This document shows positions 23,001 to 33,495 of a stretch of DNA of 64,000 nt, piece by piece. Each line of letters opens with the position of its first letter. Position 1 is the stretch's first letter. The notes beneath the pieces were generated by a model. That model worked only from the letters and a program-made list of their open reading frames with translations, was not told the origin of the DNA and did not search any database. Source of the DNA: Leptobrachium leishanense (Eukaryota > Chordata > Amphibia > Anura > Megophryidae); contig CM019066.1 of the NCBI GenBank assembly GCA_009667805.1, forward strand, positions 330,454,619 to 330,518,618, given 5' to 3'. The translations under genes were made by a program, and so were the position numbers.

Positions 23001-23419
23001 TGGGCTTGGGCGGCCATTTTTTTGTAGCGTATACATTATGCGTATATTTACTTTATGCGTATATATCAGCCCTCAAAGTTTCCACTCGCATGGAGCGCTG
23101 GCGAGTAAAACTGCAGTCGCAGGCAGCATGATAAAGTCTATCGTACTGCCTGCGCTGTGTATTCAGCCGGCGGCCGTGTTGTTTTTTTTTCTCTTCGACG
23201 TGCTCAGGGTCAGCCAGTCTGCTTTTTTTTTTTCCTTTCACCAAATGGGACTTGGCCGGAATCATTTCCTGGGAGGGGGGGGGGGTTGTAAATACTCTCA
23301 CCCGCGGCACCTTTATCAGACCATCCTGCTGCATGCTGGATCTTTCTCCTTCACGCTGGGCCCCTTATCTTCCGGGCACAGCGTGAAGGATACTCTCCGC
23401 CCCCTCATTCTACTCTCCA
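23001..23419. other. Stretch between minisatellites
   Basis: Contains a G-rich run near 23271-23286 and an imperfect inverted repeat CGCAGGCAG/CTGCCTGCG (about 23117-23153). No gene recognised. Confidence 0.4.
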
Positions 23420-24373
23420 GGTCAGGTAAACGGAGGGGGGGGGGGGAGAAATAAACAGCAGGGGGTGAAATGGAGAGAAACAGATGAATTGGGGGGAAAT
23501 GAAATGAAAGATGAATGGGGAGGGGAAATGAAAGATGAATTGGGGAGAAATGAAATGAAAGATGAATTGGGGAGAAATGAAATGAATGGGGGGAAGAAAT
23601 GAAATGAAAGATGAATTTGGGGGGAGAAATGAAATGAAAGATGAATTGGGGGGAGAAATGAAATGAAAGATGAATTGGGGGGAGAAATGAAATGAAAGAT
23701 GAATTTGGGGGGAGAAATGAAATGAAAGATGAATTGGGGGGAGAAATGAAATGAAAGATGAATTGGGGAGAAATGAAAGATGAATTGGGGAGAAATTAAA
23801 TGAAAGATGAATTGGGGAGAAATTAAATGAAAGATGAATTGGGGAGAAATTAAATGAAAGATGAATTGGGGAGAAATGAAATGAATGGGGGGGAAGAAAT
23901 GAAATGAAAGATGAATTGGGGGGGAGAAACGAAATGAAAGATGAATTTGGGGGGGAGAAATTAAATGAAAGATGAATTGGGGGGAGAAATGAAATGAAAG
24001 ATGAATTGGGGAGAAATGAAAGATGATTTGGGGGGAGAAATGAAATGAAAGATGAATGGGGGGAGAAATGAAATGAAAGATGAATTGGGGAGAAATGAAA
24101 TGAAAGATGAATTGGGAGGGAGAAATGAAAGATGAATTGGGGAGAAATGAAATGAAAGATGAATGGGGGGAGAAATGAAATGAAGATGAATTGGGGGAGA
24201 AATGAAATGAAAGATGAATTGGGAGGGAGAAATGAAAGATGAATTGGGGAGAAATGAAATGAAAGATGAATTGGGGGGGAGAAATGAAAGATGAATTGGG
24301 GGGGGAATTAAAGATGAATTGGGGGGGAGAAATTAAATGAAAGATGAATTGGGGGGAGAAATGAAAGATGAAT
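23420..24373. repeat. Polypurine minisatellite, about 31-bp unit
   Basis: About thirty variants of GAAATGAAATGAAAGATGAA followed by TTGGGGGGA. The + strand is almost pure purine with a G4-7 run in every unit. It ends exactly where a Tc1 inverted-repeat remnant begins. Confidence 0.9.
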
Positions 24374-24505
24374 TGGGGAGAATTAAAGCTGACAGTCTGC
24401 AGTTAAAGCACATTGTGTTTGTTTCATTCCAACTCCATTGTGGTGGTGTATAGAGCCAAAGATGTTAGAATTGTGTCGATGTCCCAATATTTCTGGACCT
24501 GACTG
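24374..24505. mobile_element. Tc1 family 1 terminal inverted-repeat remnant
   Basis: Matches the outer 132 bp of the family-1 repeat (AATTAAAGCTGACAGTCTGC through to GGACCTGACTG), followed by TA. The rest of the element is gone. It joins a minisatellite on its left to a hAT fragment on its right. Confidence 0.85.
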
Positions 24506-24516
24506 TACATGTATCT

Positions 24517-26617
24517 GATGGTGTTACACAAGTGTCGCTTTAGAGCGTCCTCAAGTTGTTTCATCCTGTGCTCCCTCTGTGCGGGCAGGATGAGCTCTGC
24601 AACTTTACCCTTGTATCGTGGATCAAGAAAGCTTGCCAACCAGTAATGATCCCTCTCCTTGATAGCACAAATCCTGGGGTCCTTTACCAGGCTTTGCAGG
24701 ATAAGGGAGCCCATGCAGCGTAGGTTGGAGGTGGCATTAGCTTCCGAGTCTTCCTGGTCAATGAGGATGACCCCATCGTGCACTTCCTCCTCCCAGCCAC
24801 GTACTAGCCCTTGGGTTTCTGGGCACACAAAACCCTCCCTTGAGGAATCCCCACCTTCAATGCCCCCACTACTTAAATATTCCTCCTCCTCCTCATCCTC
24901 CTCCTGTCTGATCTGGGGAGGACCCGCAGGAATGCTGTCTGCATAAAGACTGGGGCCTTGAGAGCTAGGGAAGGCCTTCTCTTCCTCCTGATGCTCTGCC
25001 TCTAGTGCCACATCTATAATTCCCTGCAGAGTGCACTCCAGCAGGAACACTAAAGGAATTGTGTCACTGATGCATGCACTGTCCCTGCTCACCATCCTCG
25101 TTGCCTCCTCAAATGGTGACAGTACAGTGCATGCATCCTTGATCATCAGCCACTGCAGGGGGAAAAAAAACAAGTTGACCTGAACCTGTCCTTGTGCCAT
25201 ACTCACACAGGTACTCATTGATGGCCCTTTGCTGCTTGTGCAGACGCTGCAGCATTGCTAATGTCGAGTTCCACCTGGTGGGCTTGTCACAGATCAGACA
25301 GTTTGTGGGAAGGAGGAATTCTCTTTGAATTTCTGCCAGGCAAACATTTGCTGGGAATGACCGTCTGAAGTGTCTGCAGACTTTTCTGGCCTGGCTGAGA
25401 AGCTCTGCCAGCACTGGGTACCTGGTTAGGAAACGCTGTTAGGAAAGGCAGCAGCTGTAATGCGAGTAATTTTGCTAAGCTGGCATTTAGACGCTGTGCT
25501 TGGGGATGGTTGGGACTATATTTTTTCTTACGCTGCAGCAGCTGGGGCAACATAATCTGACTGTGTAAATCTTCAGCTGATGGGATGCTGTCACATTGTG
25601 AGGAAGGACCCGGTACACCCATTACTGTAGCATCATCCCTGTCAGTGGAGGTTGTAGCAGGCAATGACATGGCAGGACATATAGTGGTGGTAGAGAGAGG
25701 TGAGGAGGACCTACACAAAGTTTTGCACCAACGGGATGCGTGGCAGGTGGTCTTATGTTGCCTCAAGCACGTAGTACCCAAGCATCCGGTGTCTTTCCCA
25801 CGCTTGATCCTCATCTGACATAGATTACAAATAGCAACAGTGCGGTCTTCTGCACATTTCTTAAAGAACTCCCAGACAGCAGAGTTCCTGGATGTGTCCT
25901 TTGAGACAACAGCGCTCTGCACCTGAGCAGCTCTGACATCTGATGCCTTGGACTGGCTACGGTTGGTCATAGAGGACGTTGTGCCTCGTGTTTGTTGTAC
26001 CTCCTCCTCCTCACTTGACTCCTCTGTTCGATCAGGCACCCAGGTGGAGTCAGTGACCTCATCATCGTCATCACCCCTATCTCCTCGTCACTGGAGCCAA
26101 CCTCGCAATATGCTGCCGCTGCTGGGGGAACATGAGTGCCAGTTATTTGTGTGTCACTGGTACCCCCTTCCTCTAGGTTGATTATACTCCCTTCCTCAAC
26201 CTCAGAGATTGAATCAGAGCACTGTAGTTGCTGCGCATCCTCAAACAGCATGTCACTGTCATTGTAGTCAAACAATTCAGCTGACTCTGTGTGTGATAGC
26301 GAGGCTACGGCAGGAGTAGCTGTGGACATAGAGGCTGCATTAAATGCTTTGGCAGCTGAGGTGGACTGTAAAGCACTAAAAGCCTGGCTGGCAGAAGATT
26401 CGGAGGATGAGGATGGCCTGGTTAGCCAATCCACCAAATCCTCTGTATGTTGCTGCTGCTTAAGACGGCCAGCACCAGTTAGAAAGGACAAACGTGCCCC
26501 TGCAGAGGATGCACCACGTCCACGACGACCAGAGGCACAGCCTCCCGACACAGAGGCTGCTTGCCCTCTTATCTGTGCCTGGGAGCGTCTGCCTGTCCTT
26601 TTTGGTCTTTCTGACAT
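24517..26617 (-). pseudogene. BED-finger hAT transposase, copy 2, degraded
   Basis: The start ATG at 26617 sits in the same CTCACCATGTC context as copy 1. Recognisable parts in order: Ser/Arg-rich N-terminus, acidic region, BED finger (AVWEFFKKCAEDRTVAICNLC near 25830-25880), AQRLNASLAKLLALQLLP, then a jump of several hundred bases that removes the first catalytic Asp and the CDNGSN and CLAHVLNL motifs, then LAEIQREFLLPTNCLICDKP, the LSPFEEATRMVS segment, an acidic Glu-rich insert and HYWLASFLDPRYKGKV. The C-terminal dimerisation domain is missing. At the 3' break the frame runs into the Tc1 repeat. It keeps about 27 residues around PVLAELLSQARKVCRHF that copy 1 lacks. Confidence 0.85.
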
Positions 26618-26744
26618 GGTGAGTGATATATAGATTAAAGATATACAGAACTCTGATTCAACTCTGGTATAAAGATTAAAAATTTCCAGAACTCTGGTAT
26701 AACTCAGTGAGACCCTGATAGCTGGCAGCCAGTGACAAGACACA

Positions 26745-27575
26745 GATTACAATTCCCAAAAACCTCCTATAAATCTGTGAGACCCCCTGATGGGTGGCAG
26801 TGACAAGACACAAATTACAATTCCCAGGAACCTCCTATAAATCAGTGAGACCCCCTGATGGGTGGCAGTGACAAGACACAGATTTAAATTCCCAGGAACC
26901 TCCTATAAATCAGTGAGACCCCCTGATGGGTGGCAGTGACAAGACACAGATTTAAATTCCCAGGAACCTCCTATAAATCAGTGAGACCCCCTGATGGGTG
27001 GCAGTGACAAGACACAAATTACAATTCCCAGGAACCTCCTATAAATCAGTGAGACCCCCTGATGGGTGGCAGTGACAAGACACAGATTACAATTCACAGA
27101 AATCTGATAGAAGTATGTGGGACCCCCTGATAGCTGGCAATGAGAAGACACAGATTACAATTCCCAGAAACCTCCTATAAATCAGTGAGACCCCCTGATG
27201 GGTGGCAGTGACAAGACACAAATTACAATTCCCAGGAACCTTCTATAAATCAGTGAGACCCCCAATAGTTGGTGGCAGTGAGAACACACAGATTACCACA
27301 ATTCCCAGATATCTTCTAGAAGTGAGACCCCCACAATAGCTGGTGGCAGTGAGAACACAAAGATTAGAAGAACTCCCAGATATTTTGTAGAAATGAGACC
27401 CCCAAAATAGTTGGTGGCAGTGAGAACACACAGATTACCACAATTCCCAGATATCTTCTAGAATTGAGACCCCCACAATTGCTGCTGGCAGTGAGACCAC
27501 ACAGATTACAACAATTCCCAGATATTTTGTAGAATTGAGACCCCCCCAATATCTGCTGGCAGTGAGAACACACAC
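26745..27575. repeat. 5' subterminal satellite of hAT copy 2, about 68-bp unit
   Basis: About twelve tandem units in two subfamilies: GTGAGACCCCCTGATGGGTGG (26760-27240) and GAGACCCCCACAATAGCTGG (27240-27570), each with a CAATTCCCAG block. The reverse complement is homologous to the array in copy 1 (TTCTACAAAA, GGGAATTG, TGATCTGTGT, CACTGCCAGCA). Confidence 0.85.
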
Positions 27576-28039
27576 TAACACAACAATCTCCTCTCAAAAA
27601 ACACACACTGTGGCTGTGTGAAGCCTTATATAGTGTGCTGCGGGACTTAGCTTTGTGAGCCCATGATTGTGCAAAATTTGCCCAATCAGGACTCTGAGCC
27701 GTGATTGGCATAGTCTTGCACCTAAACTGTGGTCAGGTGCAGACTGTAGCCAATTACAAGCTTCAGGCCAGTGGAAGAGTGCATTGTGGTCCATTGTGGG
27801 CGAACATGCGGAAATGTTTGGAGTTCGACGAACAGCTGAACGGGCGATGTTCGAATCGAATTCTGAACATATCGAACCGAACAGCTCATCCCTACACGCC
27901 AAGCCTTACTCTTTTATAGTATAGATACTGCGCCTACAATAAACCACCAATAGAGGTGAGGTGTAACCTTAAAAACAGAACAGGGGACAGGACATACAGT
28001 AAGAAAATATTTAAAATCTAAAGATACACTTGAAACATA

Positions 28040-28915
28040 CAGGGTAATTCAAAGAGATTCGAAAAGTCACTGCACATTCGGTGACTTTTCGTTCTCTTCA
28101 ATTCGGATCCTTTTGCCAATCCCATATCGGCGACCCTGCGGTGTATTCAGCAAGCCCCAAAGGGTCCCCGAATTGCAGGGAAAAGCTACCGCAAACCCGT
28201 CGAAAACGAACCGCAAAACCCACCGACTGCACGCCGAAACCCTCAAAAACATCTGGATTAACCCGTCGAAAAACCCGAGCAGGAGCCGATCACACGCAGT
28301 GAATTAGCCGAGACCGCAGACGAGGCAGTGAATAAATTAGCAAAACAGTTTGTGTGAATGATTGAAAAGTGATGATTTGCAAAGAAACTACTGAGCGAAA
28401 ATGTCTGAAATTTGCATACGAGGTCCAGGGAATGATAATAAAAAGGGCTGTTACAGAAAAAATAAGTAAACTTAAAAAAAAAATAAAAATCGGACTTTTA
28501 AAAAAAAATTAAAAAAAAATGCTTAAAATATCCTAAAAAAATCTATAAATAAATAGAATCTTTACTGCAGAATTTTATAATAAACGGTTTATTAGATATT
28601 GAATTAAAACTGGAATATTTTTAACATTGAAGCCTATGGGATTCTCCTGAATAAATTTGCCGCATGAAACCACCGAATGGCAGGGCATTAGGGGAACCTT
28701 TCACTGCTGGTTTTCGTTCTCTGAATAGCCGAAGCAGTGCTTTTCATGGTGTTTTCACTGCCCTCGAACAGGCACCGTATGTTCAGGCAATTCGCTAGGA
28801 TTTGGCGAATTGCCTGCTCTCTGGATAGCCGAATGGCCAGGAAAGGTAACCAAACGCTGATTTTCAGCGTTTGGTTACCTTTCTCAAGCAATTCGGATCT
28901 CTTTGAATAACCCTG
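28040..28915. mobile_element. 876-bp MITE (family B, long form)
   Basis: Near-copy of 18871-19745 with duplication ATA (28037-28039 and 28916-28918). It keeps the 20-bp hairpin at 28841-28860/28864-28883 with a base-pair change on both arms. Confidence 0.85.
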
Positions 28916-28918
28916 ATA

Positions 28919-29589
28919 GTAACACAGTAACAACTCAAAAGTTACACCTTTTTGGACAAATTACATTGCTAGGAGGCTGCTTTTCCTTATCCCATCCTAT
29001 TACAGATCTGTAAGTCGTGCACAATAGTCTGGAAACAATACTAACAATCAGAATGACAAAAACATAAACCAATGCAAAAGCAATGTGAGAATCTTATCTA
29101 GAAAAACAAAGGGTTTTGGGGGTGCAAATATCATTTAACAGTGCTGCTGCCACTTATATATATATAATATATAATCAATAAATTCAAAACCCCTCCTAAG
29201 CTTCCCAGCACCGCTCCTCCAACTTTACCCCTAGAGGTAATATAATAACTCACCTTTATTCCAGCCCCAGGCTCTCTTGGCACTCTTCCAGATGTGACAT
29301 GCTGCAGGCTTCCTGTAAGCTACAGCAGTCATTTGACCAGCAGAAGACTGGACGCTCAAGGAAGCGCTCAGCCAGTTGGCTGTCAATGCAAGCATATGGA
29401 GGGCCATTGGCTTAAATCGGTTAGGAAGAGTCCCTCTTCCTTCCTAATATCCAGAATTCCAGATCAGCACTTGCTTTGTGGGTGGGGATAGTCCTCAGTA
29501 TGAATCAATCCTCCAAGACCCCAATCAAAGGGGAAAGAAGGGTGAGCGAACTCAGGTCACTGTGATTACATTGATCACAGTGCATAGAA
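28919..29589. other. Unannotated stretch
   Basis: No recognised gene or element. Confidence 0.45.
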
Positions 29590-29872
29590 CAGGGCTGTCA
29601 AACTCTGAACCCCCAGATGTTTCTCAGCTACAATTTCCATGATTCTCTGTACCAGGGATCTCAAACTCACGGCCCCCCAGATGTTTTTGCCTACAAGTCC
29701 CAGAATGCTTTGAATGCAATAGATGGCCGTGGAATCATGGGAGTTGTAGTTCAGAAACATCAGGGGGGCCAGAGTTTGAGAACCCTGCTCTGTACATTTA
29801 TTGCATTGAAAGCATTCTGTGAATTGTAAGCCATCAGCAGCTGGGGGGGGGGGGCTGAGTTTGACACCCGTG
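29590..29872. mobile_element. hAT-type MITE with a nested copy
   Basis: Ends CAGGGCTGTCAAACTC and GAGTTTGACACCCGTG. The outer target duplication is not preserved. A second MITE sits inside at 29653-29787. Confidence 0.6.
29653..29787. mobile_element. 135-bp hAT-type MITE, nested
   Basis: CAGGGATCTCAAACTC to GAGTTTGAGAACCCTG, flanked by an exact 8-bp duplication CTCTGTAC (29645-29652 and 29788-29795). Confidence 0.88.
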
Positions 29873-31289
29873 ACCTAGTGTATCACTAAGTGCACTGTGA
29901 TAAAGCCACTGGACACCGGGATCAGTGCCTCATGCTTTTCTTTATTATGCAGGCCAGGAACTTGCAGGGTACACAATAAACACGAAAATAAAAAATGAGT
30001 ATAAATCAAACGCCTTCTCCTTCATGCGGAGTCTAACTAAACATGCAGGATTTCCTGACTAAATTATTGGGCAGTTAAGCTGCTGACCAGCAAGCGAAAC
30101 AAATTGAAATGTACTTTCCTTTTTTTGCTTTCTCCCCTGCTGTGGCCAGCACCAAGACTGCCCTCTCAGAAGGGACCACCTCTCCTATAAGGGCAGGGCA
30201 GACTTAATCAGGCATCAGCTGGGAAAAGGACATAGGGGGAAAAGGACATTCTCCTTTTGCCTGCTAATAAACCTGTGGTCCACAACCCTACCCCTGCCCC
30301 AGGCGCAGGTTTTTCTCCTTAGCGTCACTAGTTTAGTGTGATGAATGTAATATAGTCCAAAGAATACAAGTTAAAATCACACAGAACACCCTATTCTCCC
30401 TCTACACTTGGCCATTCTTAGATAATTGGACATGTCTATCACCGCTACATCAACATTTGGTGGGTCCCCAGTCTTGCTAGAACATGGGAGAGATTTAACT
30501 GAGATTAATGTTTCCCTAATGCTGATATTTTTAATATATGTATAGAGCCCTGCCCAAATTCATTTTGTTAAGCACGCCACCCCTGTTCACACAGATATAT
30601 CTCGGTGTGGACCAGTTTACCAGTAATTAAGGCAGCGAATAGAATATTTATCTTCGAAGATTAAAATCGTATAAAAACCCACCAAAATAGGGGCACAGAG
30701 TCATTATGGTTGCTTTTGTTCAGTACATCTATAGCCACATGTCCACATGTTTCACTTATATATGCTTTAAAGATGTTATATAGTAGTCTGTGTATTTGAG
30801 TAAAATTCCGCTTTTGCATTAAAAACATGCAGTTTTTTTGCTAAAAAAAAAGTTAAATTCATTTTATATTTCCTTAGTTTCTGTCAAATCTACTTAAAGG
30901 AAATAAACAAAACAATTTGGGTTTAGACTGATGGAATTTTCCATTTATCAATGCTGTTAATTATCGCTGCTGTTAAATAATTAACTTCCTTCACATAGTG
31001 TGCGCACACAGCAATTAAACATTCAAAAACCACACAATTCTTTCATTAGAGAAATTTGTGCATTGAGTAATCTCTCTCATTGTAAGAAGGAGCAGCTGCA
31101 GCGTACATGTTACTAGTGCACATTGTATCAAAGTATCAACCTTTAAGTGCAAACTGTGAGCTAAATCCAAGGGGTGTTTCTCAGATTTCCTAGTTTGCCC
31201 CCTAAATACCAACTTGCTCTTATATCAGGACGTGGTATAAACAAACTCAAACCTTGATTTGACTTCCTATGAAGCAAGGGTATCCTTCT
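29873..31289. other. Unannotated stretch
   Basis: Mostly AT-rich, with no recognised exon, terminal repeat or tandem array. Confidence 0.45.
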
Positions 31290-31293
31290 TTAA

Positions 31294-31366
31294 TCCCTTA
31301 AGGACCAAGTGTCTTTAAAATCAATGAATTTATGACATAAACGTTACGTTGTTGGTCCTTAAGGGG
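31294..31366. mobile_element. 73-bp palindromic TTAA MITE
   Basis: TCCCTTAAGGACCAA at the left and TTGGTCCTTAAGGGG at the right, after TTAA at 31290-31293; the right flank is CTAA, one mismatch from TTAA. Confidence 0.5.
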
Positions 31367-31439
31367 CTAAAATGCAGCAAACAAAGCCCCCCCTTACATA
31401 GGATCCAAAATGATGACTGCAATGAAGTAGAATGCTTAA

Positions 31440-32061
31440 AAAAGGGGGTTGTAGATAGGCGCTGATGGTAAAACCTTGGTAGCTGGAAAGTCCCAATGCC
31501 ACTGTTCACTTAGGGGGATTGTCCTTGTTCAACATGATCGAGAGAAACAATTCAAAGGTAGCAAGTGTAGCGCAGAGGGAAATTCCAATCTCAGAAAATT
31601 ATTCTATTTCTTGATGTCTCCAATTTTACCTCAAAAGAAATGAAGAGGAGAAGAATTCCATAATATATGGTTCTATCTCACTCACATCTTTCTGAGCCAG
31701 CCGGCTCTGGGATCTTGAGCTTTAGGGTACTTATTGGCCACCCAATCGCCCTCTTGCGGTCACAGTCAATCACGAGATCTTGAATAGAAATGCAACACGT
31801 AATGCAGACTGATAAATAATAATATCACCTTGTAATAAATACAGGAATCACTCACGTGGTTCAGGACCTTAATCCAGGTCCGAAGAGTAAGCGCCTGGAT
31901 GGTTGTTTAGGGTTGGTACAACTTTCCAAAAACCAATCACCATAGGAATAATGCAGAAGTTCAGCAGTATATAAAATAAAATAATTTTATTCCATAAAAC
32001 ATATAGTAAAACAGCCAAACCGCATTTCACCTAGGATATGACATCCCTAAGGCTTCATCAG
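31440..32061 (-). mobile_element. PLE-type terminal region ending in a hammerhead-like motif
   Basis: Read on the - strand, 32061-32015 gives CTGATGA, a helix II (CCTTAGG/CCTAGG with one bulged U), GAAA and TGCGG, the canonical hammerhead core order. The sequence behind it is AT-rich and non-coding. At about 32062-32068 it is fused to a truncated Tc1 element. The left limit is a guess. Confidence 0.45.
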
Positions 32062-32068
32062 TTGGAGC

Positions 32069-33239
32069 CAACAATCAAGAGAAGACTTCACCAGAGTGAA
32101 TACAGAGGGTTCACCACAAGATGTAAACCATTGGTGAGATTCAAAAACAGGAAGGCCAGATTTGAGTTTACCAAACAACACCTAACAAAGCCTTCACAGT
32201 TCTGGAACAAGATCCTATGGACAGATGAGACCAAGATCAACTTGCACCAGAGTGATGGGAAGAGAAGAGTATGGAGAAGGAAAGGAACTGCTCATGATCC
32301 TAAGCATACCACCTCATCAGTGAAGCATGGTGGTGGTAGTGTCATGACGTGGGCATGTATGGCTGCCAATGGAACTGGTTCTCTTGTATTTATTGATGAT
32401 GTGACTGCTGACAAAAGCAGCAGGATGAATTCTGAAGTGTTTCGGGCAATATTATCTGCTCACATTCAGCCAAATGCTGCAGAACTCATTGGATGGCGCT
32501 TCACAGTGCAGATGACAAAACTGAAGGGAAAATGCCCCAACAACAAGCAGGAACTGAAGACAGTTGCAGTAGAGGCCTGGCAGAGCATCACCAGGGATGA
32601 AACTAGGCTTGTGCACCGATTTTTTTTTCAGTTCGATTTGTTCGGATGTTTAAACTTTTCGATTCGGCTCATTTCGACCGATTGCTGTTTCGATTCGGTT
32701 CGGTTCGGATCGTTTTTCGTGTAATTTTTTTTTTAGGAATATCGACCATTTTTCGTATTTTCGTGTCACTTTGCTCGTTTTTTGTATCGACTTTTCGGAA
32801 ATTTCGGAAATTTTCGTTTTTTCGGAACGTCTGTTCTCCTCGTTTCAAAGTGTCTACGATAATTCTGGCGATTCTATCGTGTTTTTTTTTTATTAAATAA
32901 AAATCCTTTTTTTCTTATGAATAATTGAATATACATTTCACAACTTTATTTAATCATATTAAAATGATAAATTTCGATTTGACACATTTCAAGTCCATTC
33001 GAAAATTCCGAAATTTTTTCGTTTCGGCTCGGAAAACTTTTCGGATCTGCCATTTTCGGATCTAAAAATTTTCGGAAAATCGGCCGCATCCGAAAACACG
33101 AATCGGGAAATTTCGTGAAAATTCCGAAATTCCGAAACCAGAAACACACATCCCTAGATGAAACCCAGCATCTGGTGATGTCTATGCGTTCCAGACTTCA
33201 GGCTGTGATTGACTACAAAGGATTAGCAACCAAGTATTA
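32069..33239 (+). pseudogene. Tc1 transposase fragment lacking two catalytic residues
   Basis: Reads from the second HTH (IKRRLHQSEYRGFTTRC) through WTDETKINLHQSDGK (first Asp) to ELIGWRFTVQM. It then jumps to TKLKGKCPNNKQ, losing about 45 residues that hold the second Asp (DNDPKH) and the Glu (LNPIE). After the hAT insertion at 32604-33156 the C-terminus resumes near 33165 and ends at TAA 33238-33240. It cannot be active. Confidence 0.85.
32604..33156. mobile_element. 553-bp hAT-type element inside the Tc1 copy
   Basis: Starts TAGGCTTGTGCACCG and ends CACACATCCCTA. It has an exact 8-bp duplication GATGAAAC (32596-32603 and 33157-33164). The interior is rich in TTCGG/CCGAA and partly palindromic. 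Non-coding. Confidence 0.85.
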
Positions 33240-33495
33240 AGAAGGGAAAGTTTGATTTATGATTATTATTCTGTCCCATTACCTTTGGTCCCTTAACAAG
33301 TGGGAGGCACATCTGCAAACTGCTGTAAGTCCTACACCGTTCACCTGAGTTGGATGTACATAACCTCAAATTAAAGCTGACAGTCTGCAGTTAAAGCACA
33401 TTGTGTTTGTTTCATTCCAACTCCATTGTGGTGGTGTATAGAGCCAAAGATGTTAGAATTGTGTCAATATCCCAATATTTATGGACCTGACTGTA

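Larger units (their letters stand above)
24517..27894 (-). mobile_element. Large hAT element, copy 2 (3' truncated)
   Basis: Same family as 45589-53915. The 5' terminus (right end here) is TAGGGATGAGCTGTTCGG read on the - strand, ending at 27894. It is followed inward by a segment homologous to copy 1, a satellite of 68-bp units, and the transposase. The 3' half is lost at about 24517, where sequence switches to a Tc1 terminal repeat. Confidence 0.85.
32069..33493 (+). mobile_element. Tc1/mariner family 1, 5'-truncated copy
   Basis: The right terminus (GGACCTGACTG followed by TA at 33494-33495) is intact. The left end is lost at a junction with a PLE terminus. A 553-bp hAT-type element at 32604-33156 interrupts it. 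Confidence 0.85.

Noticed and set aside
24659..26633. Plus-strand open frames opposite hAT copy 2
   Set aside because: They are antisense shadows of the transposase and its Glu- and Ser-rich segments.
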